Source of the DNA: Artocarpus heterophyllus
Taxonomy: Eukaryota; Streptophyta; Magnoliopsida; Rosales; Moraceae
Assembly (NCBI GenBank): GCA_025403435.1
Contig: CM046347.1
Span: 26,548,597 to 26,612,596, forward strand
DNA length: 64,000 bases
Reading direction: 5' to 3'
The notes under the pieces are model-generated. The model was not told the DNA's origin and did not search any database. It was given only the letters and a program-made list of their open reading frames with translations. The position numbers and the translations under genes are program-made. This document shows, in pieces, positions 1 through 12,670 of the stretch (positions are counted from its first letter, which is position 1; the number at the start of each line of letters is the position of its first letter).

Positions 1-189
1 ATATTTGAAAAATTGTCGCAGGTTAGTTCACTTCTACAATACTAATTTTCTCTCATTAATAAAAAGAATTAGTTTATCTATAATATAAACAGAAATTAGT
101 GCAATTTTTTTTAATTTTGTAGATCTGTATGTGGTTGAGTTTCAAAAATGAGGTTTATCACATTGTCATTTTTTATTTTGGTTATACCA

Positions 190-2935
190 GGCGAAAAACT
201 ACATGAACCATAAAAAATAGTCAAATTTATTTCTACAAAATTACCTGATCCTGAAAAAAATCTATTAGAGGATAATGTTGTAGCTAAATTTATAATGCAT
301 GAACCATGTGGCATTGCCAAAACAAATGCTTCATGTATGAAAAACTCAGAATGTTAAAAAAAAAAAATCCTCAAACAATTCAAAAATGAAGTAATCATGG
401 AAGAAAATGTATTTGTCAATTACAAACGTAGAAATATAGATTTTTATGTAGAAAAAGAAGGCATTAAACTAGATAACAGATTTGTAATCTCTTACAACAA
501 AGACCTATGTTTAAAATATCATGCTCATATCAGTGTTGAAGTTTGCTCTCAATCTATGCTTATAACATATTTATTCAAATATTTAACAAAAGGCCTAGAT
601 AGAATTAGAGCAATAAAAGAAAATATATGTACAAAACGATTTGGATAAACTATTTATCAAGAAGTAGATAAAATTAAAAATTATATTAAATGCCGATACA
701 TAACACCATACGAAACTAACACCCTATGAAACTATGTGGAGGTTATATGAGTACCCAATACATCACAGAATCCAGCTGTTCAACGACTATCAATTCATTC
801 ACCATATATGTAGAATGTAACATTTTATTCAGATCAACAACATACGAATATAATAAAATAGCCAAGAATTCATAAAATAACTTTAACTGAATTGATGGAA
901 ACTAACAAATTAAATATTGAAAATAGAGAACTTACTTAGATCTAATTTCCAACTAATTATGTTTGGAATAACAAAAATAAACATTGGACTATTAGACAAA
1001 CATGACACATAATTGGACGAACCCTTTATGTGCATCTAAGTTTTGTTCCATCGAAAAGGTATAAAGGTCATGAATCCCTTCGAACAATTAACAGCATAAC
1101 ATTTTCTACAAATCAGACAGTATGTTTTGCATTTAATTTTCTTGGAGATGATAAAAAAAATAGATGAATCAATATTGGAAGCTTTATTTTAATCAACATC
1201 AAATCATTTATGATAATTATTTGTTACAATCTTATTTTTTGCAATGTCCATAATCCAATAAAATTATTCAAAAAACATTGCAAACTTATGACAAATGATA
1301 TTTTACACAAAATTAAAACTTTATTCAACAATCTAAATTTTCAAATATCTGAGATCAAATTATATAATTATGTATTATACAAATTAGAAAAATTATTAAT
1401 CTAAATTCAACAACTTTAACAACTTTCAATTTACCTCTTCCCATTGGATAATTAATAAATGATCTAAATAATAAATTCTTAAGAGAAGAACTTAATTATG
1501 ACATAAATAAATTAAATGATCAAAATACTATATATATTGGTACAAAATTTAAACACTGAACAACAATATATTTATCAACAAATTTTAGAATCACTTAATC
1601 ATGAAAAAGATAATCTTTTTTCATTTATGATCATGGAGGAACTGGAAAATATATTTGCGGAATGCAATCTGTACTAAAATAAAATCAAATAATGAAATTA
1701 TTTTAGCTGTCGCATGTTCTGGAATAGCATTATTATTATTACCAAAAGATAAAACTGTATATCCTAGATTTCAAATACCATTATCAATAGACAAATCTTC
1801 TATCTGTCATATTAAAAAGGGAACTCAATTAGCAAAATTAATTGAAAAAACATCACTTATGTTATGAGACGAAACACCTATGAATAATAAAATATTGTTT
1901 TTAAGTATTAGAAAAAACACTTCAAGATTTAAAAAATAGTTTAGAACAACTATTTGGAGGAATGACTGTTGTTTTAAGAGGTGATTTTTGATAAATTTTC
2001 CATGTTATTCCTACCGAAACAAAAGAACATATAATAAATGTAAGAATAAACAATTCCTAGCTATGACTACATTTTTGAATTTTAACATGAAAAATAAAGA
2101 TGAGATTAAAACACAATAACATTATAGAACAAAAAAAAGTTAAAAATTACAGAGTTTTCAAACTAGATACTAAGCGTAGGAAATGGCACTACCGACGGAA
2201 TAGAAGATTGAGAAAATGAAGATGCAACATGGATAAAAATACCAGAAAAATACATAATACATTACGAATCAAATCCAATTGAAAAATTTTCAACAATAAT
2301 ATATGTCAATTTCAATAATTATTTTAACAATACGGAATATTTAAAACAATGAGTAATAATGACTCCAAAGAATAAAACAACTTATGATATTAACAAAAAT
2401 ATATTATCTTTAGTACTTGATGAATTAAAATCTTGTTATAGTTATGACACAATAACATCTCCATCAGAAAATCAGACGAACTTAATCTTTTATATCCTAA
2501 AGAATTTTTGCACACTCTAAATTTCAATGGTGTACTACCACATGAATTAAAGTTTAAATTGGAATTCCTATTATGTTATTGCGAAATTTAAACTAATCAA
2601 TGAGATTATGCAACAAAACATGACTTATCATTATATAATTAACAAATAAAATTATAGAAGGACAAATCATAAATTCAAATAATATTAATAAAAAGTTTAT
2701 ATTCCAAAAATATAAATGATTGTACACGAATCTAAATTGCATTTTACACTAAAAAAAACAACAATTTTCTCTAAAATTTTGTTATGCCATGACAAGAAAT
2801 AAAAACCAAGGACAATCGATCAATAAAATTGGTTTCTATTTAGAAAATGAAATCTTTAAACATGGACAATTATATGTTGTTTTATCAAGAGTAACAACAC
2901 TAAAAGGATTACATATATAAATTCATAATTCAATT
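190..2935 (+). pseudogene. Helitron RepHel remnant (Rep plus PIF1-like helicase)
   Basis: A decayed Helitron transposase-helicase read in several plus frames. From about 205 a frame encodes the zinc-binding lead-in (a MHEPCG-like motif and a following Cys). At 397-645 the Helitron_like_N region reads DNRFVISYN, then HISVEVC and YLFKYLTKG. The host-type helicase linker (GRTLYV, then FNFLGDDK) lies at 1017-1165. At 1630-1900 the PIF1-like ATPase part is seen: AVACSGIALLLLP, then PRFQIPLSID and a WDETPM Walker-B-like box. The terminal helicase motif (NKNQGQSI, then HGQLYVVLSRV) lies at 2790-2910. Many stops and frame changes separate these blocks, so no protein can be made. RepHel enzymes nick and unwind DNA for rolling-circle transposition. 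Neither the Helitron 5' TC end nor the 3' hairpin plus CTRR end was located. Confidence 0.85.
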
Positions 2936-3090
2936 AATAAATATCCAAATCATATAAAAAAACATTGTACACAAAGAAATTTTATACAATATTATATAAA
3001 AATATACATAATAATATTTTTGTTTGATATTAAAATAATATATTATCAATAACTTATACATATATTCAATAATAGCATTTATTCATTAAT

Positions 3091-6000
3091 GACTGAGAAA
3101 ATTATTTCTTATTTTTCACAATCAGAGATGATGACAATACCTACTCATGCACAAAGACCAAATGAAGTATTTGTAACTATCAGAGCATGAATTTGCAGAT
3201 TATGAACAAAGAACAACTTTACAACAGGATATCTAATCAATCTTGATTGTCTTCTGGTTGATGAAGAGGTAATAACTGCAATAAACATTATATAACATTA
3301 TCTTTTACTTAATAATTCCAATTTGCACCAGTGGTCCCTCAACTATTTTGTAGATAACACTTTAGTCCTTCTCTCTTTTTTATTTTAATTTTGACAAAAC
3401 AATCATTGAACTCTTTAACCCTTGGTAATTAATGAATTTCCGTCAAAAACCTAATAAAAACATGCATGTACTCATCATGTGACCTAATTTTAAATGCCTT
3501 AATAGTAAATCACACAATTTTTATTTTTCAAAAAATTAAAATTAAAAAACAAAAAAGAAACTTAAAAAAATCAAAAATTAAAAACAAATAAATTAGATAA
3601 ATGATAAATGAAAAACAAAACTAAAGCTAAAAGGCTGCCCTAAAACAAACCAAAACCATTTTTCAGCACCGCCACCATCCACAGCGAAGCAACACCTTGT
3701 CGAGATTCTTCACCACCACCATCCACGGCGAAGCAATTGTAAACAAGTAAAACCATTTTTCTTCTTTCTTTTTTCTACTTCAAATGAATGAACAATGGAA
3801 AGTCAAAGATTCAAACTCTTGATCTAGTCAAAGATCACTCGCGACTGCGGGGTAGGTCACAGATCGCAACGATCTAGGCAGAGGAAGCTTTAGACACGGT
3901 GGAGATAGATTGTGGCGGTCTAGATTCAATCTCACGTGGCTACTTCCAACTCTCATGGATTTTATCCTCTTTCTTTTGTGTAATTCTTTTTTTTTTTTTG
4001 AAAAATTTCATCATCATTGTAGTGCATGCCTTTATAGGCATTTGATTTGATTACATGGATTTTTCTCAACTCAATTGTAATTTTGATGTTTCTTTCCTTT
4101 GTTCATTTGATTTGGGATCTTTCGAAACTTATAGTATTCAAGTTCTTTTTTGTTTCCTCTACTTACGTAATGGTTAAAATATGAGAAAATCTCTCTCTAG
4201 ATTCCATGGTTTTTTTTTTCAATTTTTTTCTCTCTTCTATTTGGTTCATAAAAAAAAATTTACAGGCTTGTGAGGTTATAGCTTCTCTGATCCATTTAGA
4301 TTTGAGGTTAGTTTATGAGTCCCTTTTTTTTAACTACTTGCAAATAGGAGCTTTTGAATTCTGGGTTTCAGAACTTACACTACTGTATTGTTCAGCTGGT
4401 GAGAGCTCTAGAATTTGGGGAAATTCTTCAAGACGGTTTTGTTTTAGAGTGTTCTTCATACCTGAAGATCTATGTTCCTTGTAGCATTTGAGTTCCTTGC
4501 TAAAGCATTTCTTTATTTTATTTTAATTTTTGCTTTTTTTCTTTTTTGCTAAAGCGTTTCTTTATTTTTTTGTGAGAGATTAAGGGCATCTTTGTCATTT
4601 TAATTAAACGTGATGGTCACATGATGCATTCTATGAGAATCTTAATAGAATTGGATAGAAAGGGCTTAACTGTCAAAGGTTAAATAGTCCAGGGATTGTT
4701 TTGCTAATATTAAAAGAAGATAGATGCAAATTACTCTAAAATTTATTAAGTAATTAAAAATATTAGCTCTCTAATTTGCAGCATGAAGTAATTCAAAGAT
4801 CAGTATGGGCACGTGATTTTGAAATCATTTCTTAAAAAATCCATCTAGGCATAATTTATGACGTTAGAAACTTTTCATGAATCAAAATAAGGCAAAATAA
4901 AAAGTAATAACCCACACTGTAATGTTGCAATTTGTAAGTACAACATCTTTTATTGTAATTATAGAGGAGTTACCACATATCTCATTTCACAAATTCAGTT
5001 TCATTGAATTTAATCAGTTACTACAAAGAGTCAACACTACTAAAATCATTATTAATCTATAAATATATGTTTATAATAATTTGAATTTATTTGTCATCCG
5101 ATGTTATCACTATCTTAACAAGTGTTCAATCAATTGAACAAACATATATCAGCAACGGAACAATAGCAAGACGCACCATTATCATATAAAACATAAGGTA
5201 ATTAATTTTTAATATATTTTACTATAATTATATTAAAACTTATTTAAACAACATCTAAGTATTTTTATGTTATCTGATTCTTTGTTCTAAATTTTTTCAT
5301 TTTATATTTCCTAACGGAAATGAACAAATGCAAGTGACACTTTGGGGAACAAAGCAGAAAAATTTGATAAAAACATTTTGAAATCAATAAACGGACCAAA
5401 TGTAGCAATTTTTGCGACAATGACAGTAAAACAATATCAAGGTAATTTCATAAAATTTTATTACATAAATTATATATGTAAGCATAATTAATATAATCTA
5501 ATATTAATCATCTTAGCAAAAAATTATAGAGAATCCATGTGTTTCAAGCATCGCAGCAACTATTTATCACATTGATCTAGATATTTCAGAAACCAAAACA
5601 TTAAAGACAAGGTAAAAAATAAAACCATATTATTTTGAAAAAAACTATTTGCTTCATAATTAAAATTTTAAAATCTTTTTATTTCATTTTTTTTACCTTT
5701 GTATATACAAGTTCTCCTATCTAAGTCAAAAAATTGATTTCATACTAGCATCAACAACACCAAAGAAATCAATTGAAGAACAAAAATTAGCCAACAGAAT
5801 AACAATCGAGGAGTTAAAACCATTAGATCCAAAAAACAATTAGGTTGATATTAATTAAACTTAATTTAGTAATTCTATTACTAAAACTAATTACCTGTTT
5901 TTTATTATTTATACAGAGTGTTAAATTTACAATAAACACTACAATAAGTCAATTGTTCATAGATCAAGGCTGATACTATAATTCATGCCCTAGATGTTAT

Positions 6001-6480
6001 CGACAACTGAAACAATAAGGAACTAGATGGTGGTATACTAATAACGACAATATAAATACGACACTCATGTCATGGTAATATAAAATATTTATAAATTGTT
6101 ATTAAAATTATTTATTCTTATTAATTATAATAAATAAATTACTATATTAATCATTCATTGTAACATTTATAATAGGTATAAATTAAATACACAAATAAGA
6201 GACAATACATCAGACATGATGTATGTCATATTTGGACAAGCTACGCAAACACTTATAAAAAAAACAATGTTCAGCATTAACAATTGATGCAGGTTTACCG
6301 ATCCATCCATAATCCCAGCAATCATTGATTAGCATAGGAGAGTAATAGATATTTCAAGTTTATTTTCGAGTAAGAGGAGCATCAAGTGATATAATTGTTT
6401 CAAAAATTTTTGAGGATATCTAGCCTTTAATACCACCTCTACAGTTATGAGCCTCCCCAATAATGGATCCAAAAACACTT
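3091..6480 (+). pseudogene. RPA70-like (single-strand DNA-binding) remnant of the Helitron
   Basis: It begins with an ATG 155 bases after the helicase remnant and keeps an exon-intron layout. Exon-like blocks: 3091-3269 (N-terminal OB fold, ends at a GTAATAAC donor), 4783-5040 (VWARDFEII, then IYDVRNF), 5100-5191 (DVITILTSV, then NGTIARR), 5310-5440 (MQVTLWGTK), 5519-5612 (YHIDLDISE), 5710-5840, 5917-6076 (a zinc-ribbon start, YYNSCPRCYRQL) and 6176-6480 (DMMYVIFGQA). This block order matches replication protein A large-subunit homologues carried by plant Helitrons. Stops and shifts in nearly every block show it is dead. Its place directly downstream of RepHel supports one element. A TIR element sits in the first intron. 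Confidence 0.75.
3305..4753. mobile_element. TIR element in the first intron of the Helitron RPA remnant
   Basis: The outer ends are inverted: TTACTTAATAA at 3305 and TTATTAAGTAA ending at 4753. Inside them AATTTGCA at about 3320 faces TGCAAATT at about 4726. Further in, a long imperfect inverted stretch (left GACAAAACAATCATTGAACT, right side AGTCCAGGGATTGTTTTGCT) confirms long terminal inverted repeats with an indel. The interior has GC-richer patches with a repeated CACCATCCACNGCGAAGCAA motif (about 3672 and 3716), possibly captured host sequence. There is no transposase ORF; the 92-codon frame at 4206-4484 is not convincing. The type is probably a Mutator-like non-autonomous element, but no target duplication was settled. 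Confidence 0.6.
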
Positions 6481-6489
6481 GATCTAGAA

Positions 6490-8027
6490 AAATTAACTAC
6501 AAGGTTAAATACATTTACTAATTTATATTAAATCTTTTAAAAATTCAATATTAATCTCATTAGATATATGTTTTAATAATATTTTATAATTTCAGTTTCA
6601 AAACAAAAGCAACAGAACTATCAAAAAAGTGTCCAAGGATTAGGTAATATAACTCCTTTTAAATCATTTAATTAACAATATATATATCACGATATTATTA
6701 ACTTCTTTTTTTGGTCAATTTCTATTTTGGAGTGAAGAAGGAACAAGCAAAGAGGAAAAGGAAAAAAATAAAAAATAGTATCAAACTTTTGATTACAGTA
6801 TTAAATCAACATATGTATATATATATGTATGTACATGTATAAAAACTAAATTTTATGCTACAAGAATCTTTACTTTCCCAATTGCAGCGCATAAGTTTTT
6901 CTAGAGCTATGTGTGTGTGTGTATATAATATGTTTTATGATATTGAAATCTATATGATTTATCTAAATATTTCTATGAATATTTTTGTCTTATTTAAACT
7001 TTAACTTTGTCTAATGTTTGTTATACATAAGCTCATCTTCATTATTTCCATATGAAATTAATATTAAATTTAATATGTACAATCATATATTAATATAATA
7101 ATAAACATAATAAAAGCCAAAATCTTAGATATCGAGAAAAAAAAAGGTTTAAATTTACCTACTTATAAAAAATAATACTAGAACTAAATAAATTTCAAGG
7201 TTATTAAAAGTTGTATACAAAACTGTTTCTTTTAACAAAAAGAAAAAGAGAAAAAACAACACATAAAATAATGTTTTTTAATATCCAATTTCTTCTATGT
7301 TTATTTATGATAAAAAATTACATTAACATCTACATTACCTTATAATATATTCTGTTATTTATTAACATGTGTTCTTGATTTTGAATATATTATATTTCTG
7401 TCTTGGAGTTAATGTTTATTCTCTCTCTTTTTAAATTTGTTTTAGAATATTATTGTGTTATGTTATTAATAAATGTTGTTAATCTTTATTAGATCTTACT
7501 ATAATGTAATTCTGTTTTTCTTTTTGGCTTTTTATAAATTGAGAATGATTATTGCTATTGAAAATAAGTATTAGTCAAGCTCATATTATATTTAACTTTG
7601 ATTTTGTTTCTAAATCTTTCCTATAAACTCAGTTTTAAACCCTCTTTATTCCATACCACTTCGATTATATTTAAAAGCATTTTAAATATATATTTACAAA
7701 AAAGATAGATACATGAATTTCTTTTTAAAACCTACAATTATTTAAATACGATATTAATAAAACGATTATTAAGGGAAAAACCCCAAAATTAAAAAAGCAC
7801 TTCAAATATATCTGATAAAATATATTACAAATAGAGGTTCAAAAACAAGGAAAAAATATCAAACCTCAAGATCTGAATACATTATTAAACCTTAAATGAG
7901 ATATATTTCGAGAGTACTAAATACTCCGTAACATCAGCCATCTAGTATTAGAACTAATGAATCTAATGGCTTTAAGAATAGGATGTCATAAAATAAATAA
8001 ACAAACACACAAAAAATAAAATAAAGA
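6490..8027. other. AT-rich stretch without a gene
   Basis: This stretch follows the last RPA-like block and ends at the CACTA target duplication. It is strongly AT-rich, with short TA and TGTG runs near 6810-6925. No conserved ORF is seen on either strand. It may contain the lost 3' part of the Helitron. Confidence 0.6.
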
Positions 8028-8044
8028 ACACACTACTACAAACT

Positions 8045-8405
8045 GTGGATTCCACGACGGTTCGTCGTGAAAAAATTTTATGACGGTCAAAAAACCATCG
8101 TGAAAGCTTCAGTTGTGGTACAACATGGAGTTTTTATGATAGTTTTTTACCATCATGTAATACAAAAATTGTCGCGAGGAGAGGTAAAATGGGGTGGGAT
8201 TCCACGACGGTTTCACAAAAAACCATCGTGGAAATGGGGGATTCCACGACGATTTTGTGAAAAACCATCGTGGAAAGGGTGGGGATTCCACGACAGTTTC
8301 GTGAAAAACCGTTGTGGAATCCCCCCTTTCCATGACGGTTTTTCACGAAACCATCGTGGAATCCCACCCTTTCCACGACGGTTTTTCACGAAACCATCGT
8401 GGAAA
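8045..8405. repeat. Left subterminal hairpin array of the CACTA element
   Basis: Between 8201 and 8405 there are five consecutive near-palindromes of about 34 bp. Each reads TTCCACGACGG, a short T- and C-rich centre, then the inverse CCRTCGTGGAA. A further half-site lies at 8049. Subterminal repeats of this kind are the binding sites of the accessory TNPA protein in characterised CACTA elements. The ORFs that cross this array on both strands are translations of the repeat, not genes. Confidence 0.85.
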
Positions 8406-8659
8406 ATTGGTATTCCTCCCAAAAAAAATTCACCAAAAATTTTTGTTTTCCCACGGGATGGCCAGTCCCGTGTGTTATCCATTACAACAAGGCCCTGATT
8501 GCATACAAAAATTAGAGTATATTGAAATTTCTAGGTATTTACAAGATCATTTACATTTGAGCTATTTTCAGCAATTGTTTATCTACTATCTCCATCTATC
8601 TATCTAAAGAGCACATACCTATTTACAAATTGTATCCACTCTAATCTAACTTCATGTAT

Positions 8660-9905
8660 ATCCGTATGTATATAAAAATCCATTTTTCCTAAGGCTTGTA
8701 TACCACTTGTAATTATATCCCGCATGAAACGTAGAATAAAAAAACCATATTCTACATTTCCTTGTTGTCTTGGACACTTACGTTTGGAATATAGTGTTTC
8801 GTTCGGTCGGTTTGTGACACCGCTTTCCGCTTGAAGCTTTCAATCGTTAAGTGCCCTAACAATGTGTCATTTTTAAATGAATTAATAGACGATACAAATA
8901 TGTGGGACTAAAAACATTTAATTTAAATTTATAAGAGAATATTAATACTTACAATCTCGTGATTGATACAAAATCCTCACGTGGTGGGTGTTCGAGGGGG
9001 TCAAACCAATATATTTGGTCCTCCCATGGCGAAATAAGTCCCAACATCCAATGTTCTCCAACATTGTATGGCAGGAAGAATAATTTCCCCCTTGGTGCTT
9101 GAGCTAATAGGTAGAGGAGTAATGTGGCGCACTCTCTACGATCACTCTGTAGGTCTCTTGCAGCACTTGAAACAATGGCCGGAGATATGAAGCTGAAATT
9201 TTGCGCCAAGCCTTGAAGTTCACAATATTCTGCCAAAAAACTACAATAGAAAAAAAATAGTCAATTATTTGAAAGCACCTTACAACTCTACCTATATTTT
9301 AAAAATATGAAATAAGGATGAAGTTATTACCTGAGGTATACCAGGATACAGTTTGCCCCGATTTTATCAAAGTTGATGAAGTAGTAAACGTCTTCATACC
9401 CCACATAGATAGGGAATTCATTGCCAGTGACATTTATCGGTATTGGGCACTGAATCGTCGACCCATCGCGCATGAAAGAATGTGCATATAGAGCTAACTG
9501 CATAAATTCTTGAGGTACTGAAGCGAAGTTAAATGCTTGCAGTTGCTCATTAGCAACGGTTTGCTCTTGTTCTTGTTCTACCTCAGGTTGTGATTCTCTT
9601 GCTTTTGTAGAGCTTTTTTTTTTTTAGCGTTTCTTTCCACTTAGATCTTGTGGAACATGGCTAGGCGCTCGACTCGTCTTCGTCACTGCGACGACTTCAA
9701 CTAACCTCTTAGGCCATGCGACGAAGCTTTCGGCAACTTCACCCACAGTTGTTGCTTCAAGTGTTGGAACAGGCAATTCAGCTGTTCTAACTCTGATGGT
9801 AGTGATGCTAACGCACACGTTCTCTTCCCCTAATAGTTGTCCATGAACTGTATCAGTTGAAAGACTCTTCATCCACACCTTTCCAAGCGTAACAAGTGCA
9901 CACCT
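8660..9905 (-). pseudogene. CACTA second ORF, C-terminal part: Ulp1-like C48 peptidase
   Basis: This is the 3' half of the element's second gene. The exon at 9236-8949 encodes the peptidase core: GKLFFLPYNVGEHWMLGL, with the catalytic His in GEHW, then YWFDPLEHP with the catalytic Asp. A downstream exon at about 8870-8660 continues KCPRQQGNVEYGFFILRFMR. In C48 enzymes this position reads VECGYY, with Cys as nucleophile. Here the codon is TAT (Tyr), so the peptidase is predicted inactive. An upstream exon (about 9600-9350) holds GNEFPIYVGYEDVY, and 9905-9625 encodes the region before it (VHGQLLGEENV, then AELPVPTLE). The reading is cut at 9905 by the Copia insertion and resumes at 19596. Small introns are inferred, and at least one frame break occurs near 9620. 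Confidence 0.75.
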
Positions 9906-11937
9906 TGTTAGACATGTATGCCCTAAAGAGTAAAAATGTAATACGTTTTTGGAGACATTTTTGTCAATAAAAAATTTATTCATTTATATATACAAAATCT
10001 TGTCCTTTTAAGGTTCATATTTGTTGAATGTATGAGAAGCAAACAGTAGTCTGAGACTGTCAATCTAAACCTTAAGAATTAGGCATATGATGGGATGATT
10101 ATGCGGTAGACATAATTCTTAAGGTGATGGTCTAAAACATATGATCCGCAATCGAGAGAATAAAGTTGGGCGCTTTATTCATGTAAAGATTGTTATGTTG
10201 TCTATATCCCTTTTGGGAGATGGTTTGTCTTGGCCATCGGAGTTGGACTCTGTGAATAGAAACATTAGCATGTTGTCATAGGTGACGACGTGTTGGATCG
10301 GGACATAAAGTGAATTGATTTGGATTAATAATTTTGTCTCGGTAAATTGATTCACTTTAGACAGTCATTTGTATTGTATCTTAATCCTGAGATGAATAGT
10401 GGGCCCGTTGTCTCGACTTGTATCTTTTGATGTACCAATGGGTAACTTCCACATCTCTATAGTGGTATGCATGCCGGTACGTTGGAGGCATGACTCTTGA
10501 TAGCGTAGACTTGTTATTCATGGATATGGAATCCATAGCTCCTCTTTAGGAGTAATGATATCTTCTTATATACGTTGTCCTGTAATTAGAAAACTAGAGC
10601 GCTCAACCATTTGGATACATAGGTGTAACCGAATGGTATACTATCTTTGGATGGTAAGTTTTCTAATGGTGAGACAATGGAACGTAAGATAAAAATAATC
10701 GGGAAGGTAAGACAGAACTTGTCCTTAAGCCGATTATGGATTATCACATGAGGATACGATACACTATGATATGTCATGGAGACTTAGCTACATGAGCTTC
10801 GTAATTCTATAAAGTTCGAAAGTGCAGCTCCAAGCTTTTAGTGGAGTAGCGTTGGAGTTGATAATTGTGAAATGTATATCTGGGATATTGGGTTTCATAA
10901 TTATCATGAGCTTGAACTTTATAGGTCCATTTTGGTCCCCTTTGCTAGCTCACAAAGTCCTGTAACGACACGACGTGCTTTTTCAATAATTGGTGACTTA
11001 TGTCAGATTTATCAGATTGGTTTAAAATTTGTAAGAATAAAATAATTCATGTCTGTTTATCGGTTGAATTAATTTTGTAAGAAATTAGTTCGAGATAAAC
11101 TTGTTGAATTATTGCGATCAGATAATTCTTGTCTGTTTATTGGTTGTTTTAATTTTGGATAAATTAGATCAAGATAAACTTGTAGAATTATTGTGAATTG
11201 ATTTATTTTCTTAGAGATTATCTTGATAAAGTTTGTTTTGATCAGATAACTTCTCTATTGGGTTATTTGAATCAAAACTGAGACTTTATCCTTTAGAATC
11301 TCGGGTGGAGAACAAAAGATTCGCGGAGATTTTTTCTCGAGAGTTCGGCCTGTAGGATGACGTGTTCGGCCTGCCGAACTGGCCTGTTTGGCCTGCCGAT
11401 CAGAATGTTCGGCCTGCCGATCAGCGGAGATAAGATTGCGCTTTTTCACGCGGATCTTATCAAATATTGATCCGAACTTGATTCTGTTTCGAGTTTTTTA
11501 GACCTAATCTGATATGGACTGACCCCAGGACCAATAGGTATAAAAAGGGAGTGAGTTTCATGATTTACTCAGATCAATTTGAGAGATTAAGAGTGATACT
11601 CTTCTAGTGAGCATCTAAAAACTCCCTAAGAGCTTTTGTTCACAAATCACTAACACTAGCTTTGGGTTCTCTCTGTTGGTTGGAAGGAGAGTCACCGGTG
11701 GAAGAGCTGTACGTGTGAGCCCACACTCACTCCAGTTGTGGATAGAGAATAGCAAAGAAGACCAGTTGGTTGAGGCCCTTCTGGAACGTTACTTTTCTAC
11801 ACGGATTGCGGAGGTTCTTAGGCACACTGAGGTTAGTAAGATCTGTTTAATTTATACATATAACATGTCAAACTTGTGTTTTGGAAATTACTCTGATGAA
11901 AAATTTTAAAATTTCGCTGCGCACTTTGTTTCCAACA
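9906..11937 (+). repeat. 5' LTR of the nested Copia element
   Basis: This is 2032 bp, TGTTAGAC to CCAACA. A TATA box (GGTATAAAAAGGG) lies at about 11536, so U3 covers most of the LTR and transcription should start near 11570. About 150-200 bp upstream of the TATA box are three copies of a TTCGGCCTGCCGA-type palindromic motif (11343-11425). The short ORFs here (10586-10777, 11255-11449, 11676-11909) are LTR translations and not genes. Confidence 0.95.
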
Positions 11938-12670
11938 ATTGGTATCAGAGACGAGGTTTTTATATAAATTTACAAGTTTGTAATCATGTTATATGCATAA
12001 ATTTTGTGATCTTAATCTCTCCTATGCTTGAATTGAATTTTATAGAGAGATAGCACTCTAGGTTTCTATATAATATATATGTTGTCATGGATTATGTGGT
12101 GAATGTTTATTAATTAATTATGGTTGATTAAATCATTGTTTAATTATTTAATAATTAATTAATATCGATTATGGTTCCTTAGAGGTTAGAATGTGTATCT
12201 AGGTTTTTCATATAATTAGATGGCGGACTATCATCTCCGTCTAGGAATTCTTATTTAATTTTTAATTTGTAAGAATTTTGTAATTAAATAATTATTCAGA
12301 GAAGGCGGATCTAGAAGACGGATCTAGAAGATTGATGATGGCGCCTCTAGGTATTTCCTGAGTCTCTAATTTTATGTTTTGAATTGTTGAAAATAAAATT
12401 GATGAATTGCATTAAAATTGTATTTTCTGGATTGAGGATTTTCTGCTCGGTCGGCATGCCAGACCTCATAGTTCGGCAGGCCGAAGGTCACAGATCGGCA
12501 GGCCGGACGTGTGGTCCGGCAGGCCGACAGTGGAACAGAAAATTTGATGCTCTGCCGGCAGGCTGAAGTTTATGTTCGGTAGGCCGAACCTACATGATCG
12601 GCAGGGCGAACCTACATGATCGGCAGGCCGATCACCCAGATCGGCCTGTCGACCGAGAGCTACCGGGTGT
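11938..12670 (+). other. Primer-binding site and leader with GGCAGGCCGA repeats
   Basis: TGGTATCAGAG at 11940-11950 matches the usual Copia primer site, complementary to the 3' end of initiator tRNA-Met. The untranslated leader runs from here to the gag ATG at 13619. At 12440-12660 it holds about eight copies of a TCGGCAGGCCGA-like motif spaced 20-30 bp apart. This is the same palindromic core as in the LTR, mostly in the inverse orientation. The remaining leader (12670-13618) shows no ORF of note. Confidence 0.8.

Noticed and set aside
111..320. Minus ORF at the window start
   Set aside because: The plus strand carries the Helitron N-terminal motif here (MHEPCG). The minus frame is antisense.
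8201..8405. CRISPR-like array of palindromic repeats
   Set aside because: There are no unique spacers and the host is a plant. The array sits at a CACTA terminus with its TIR and target duplication.
8067..8607. Overlapping ORFs on both strands near 8.1-8.6 kb and 24.1-24.4 kb
   Set aside because: They are readings of the palindromic CACTA subterminal array. The repeated peptide words are the hairpin unit.
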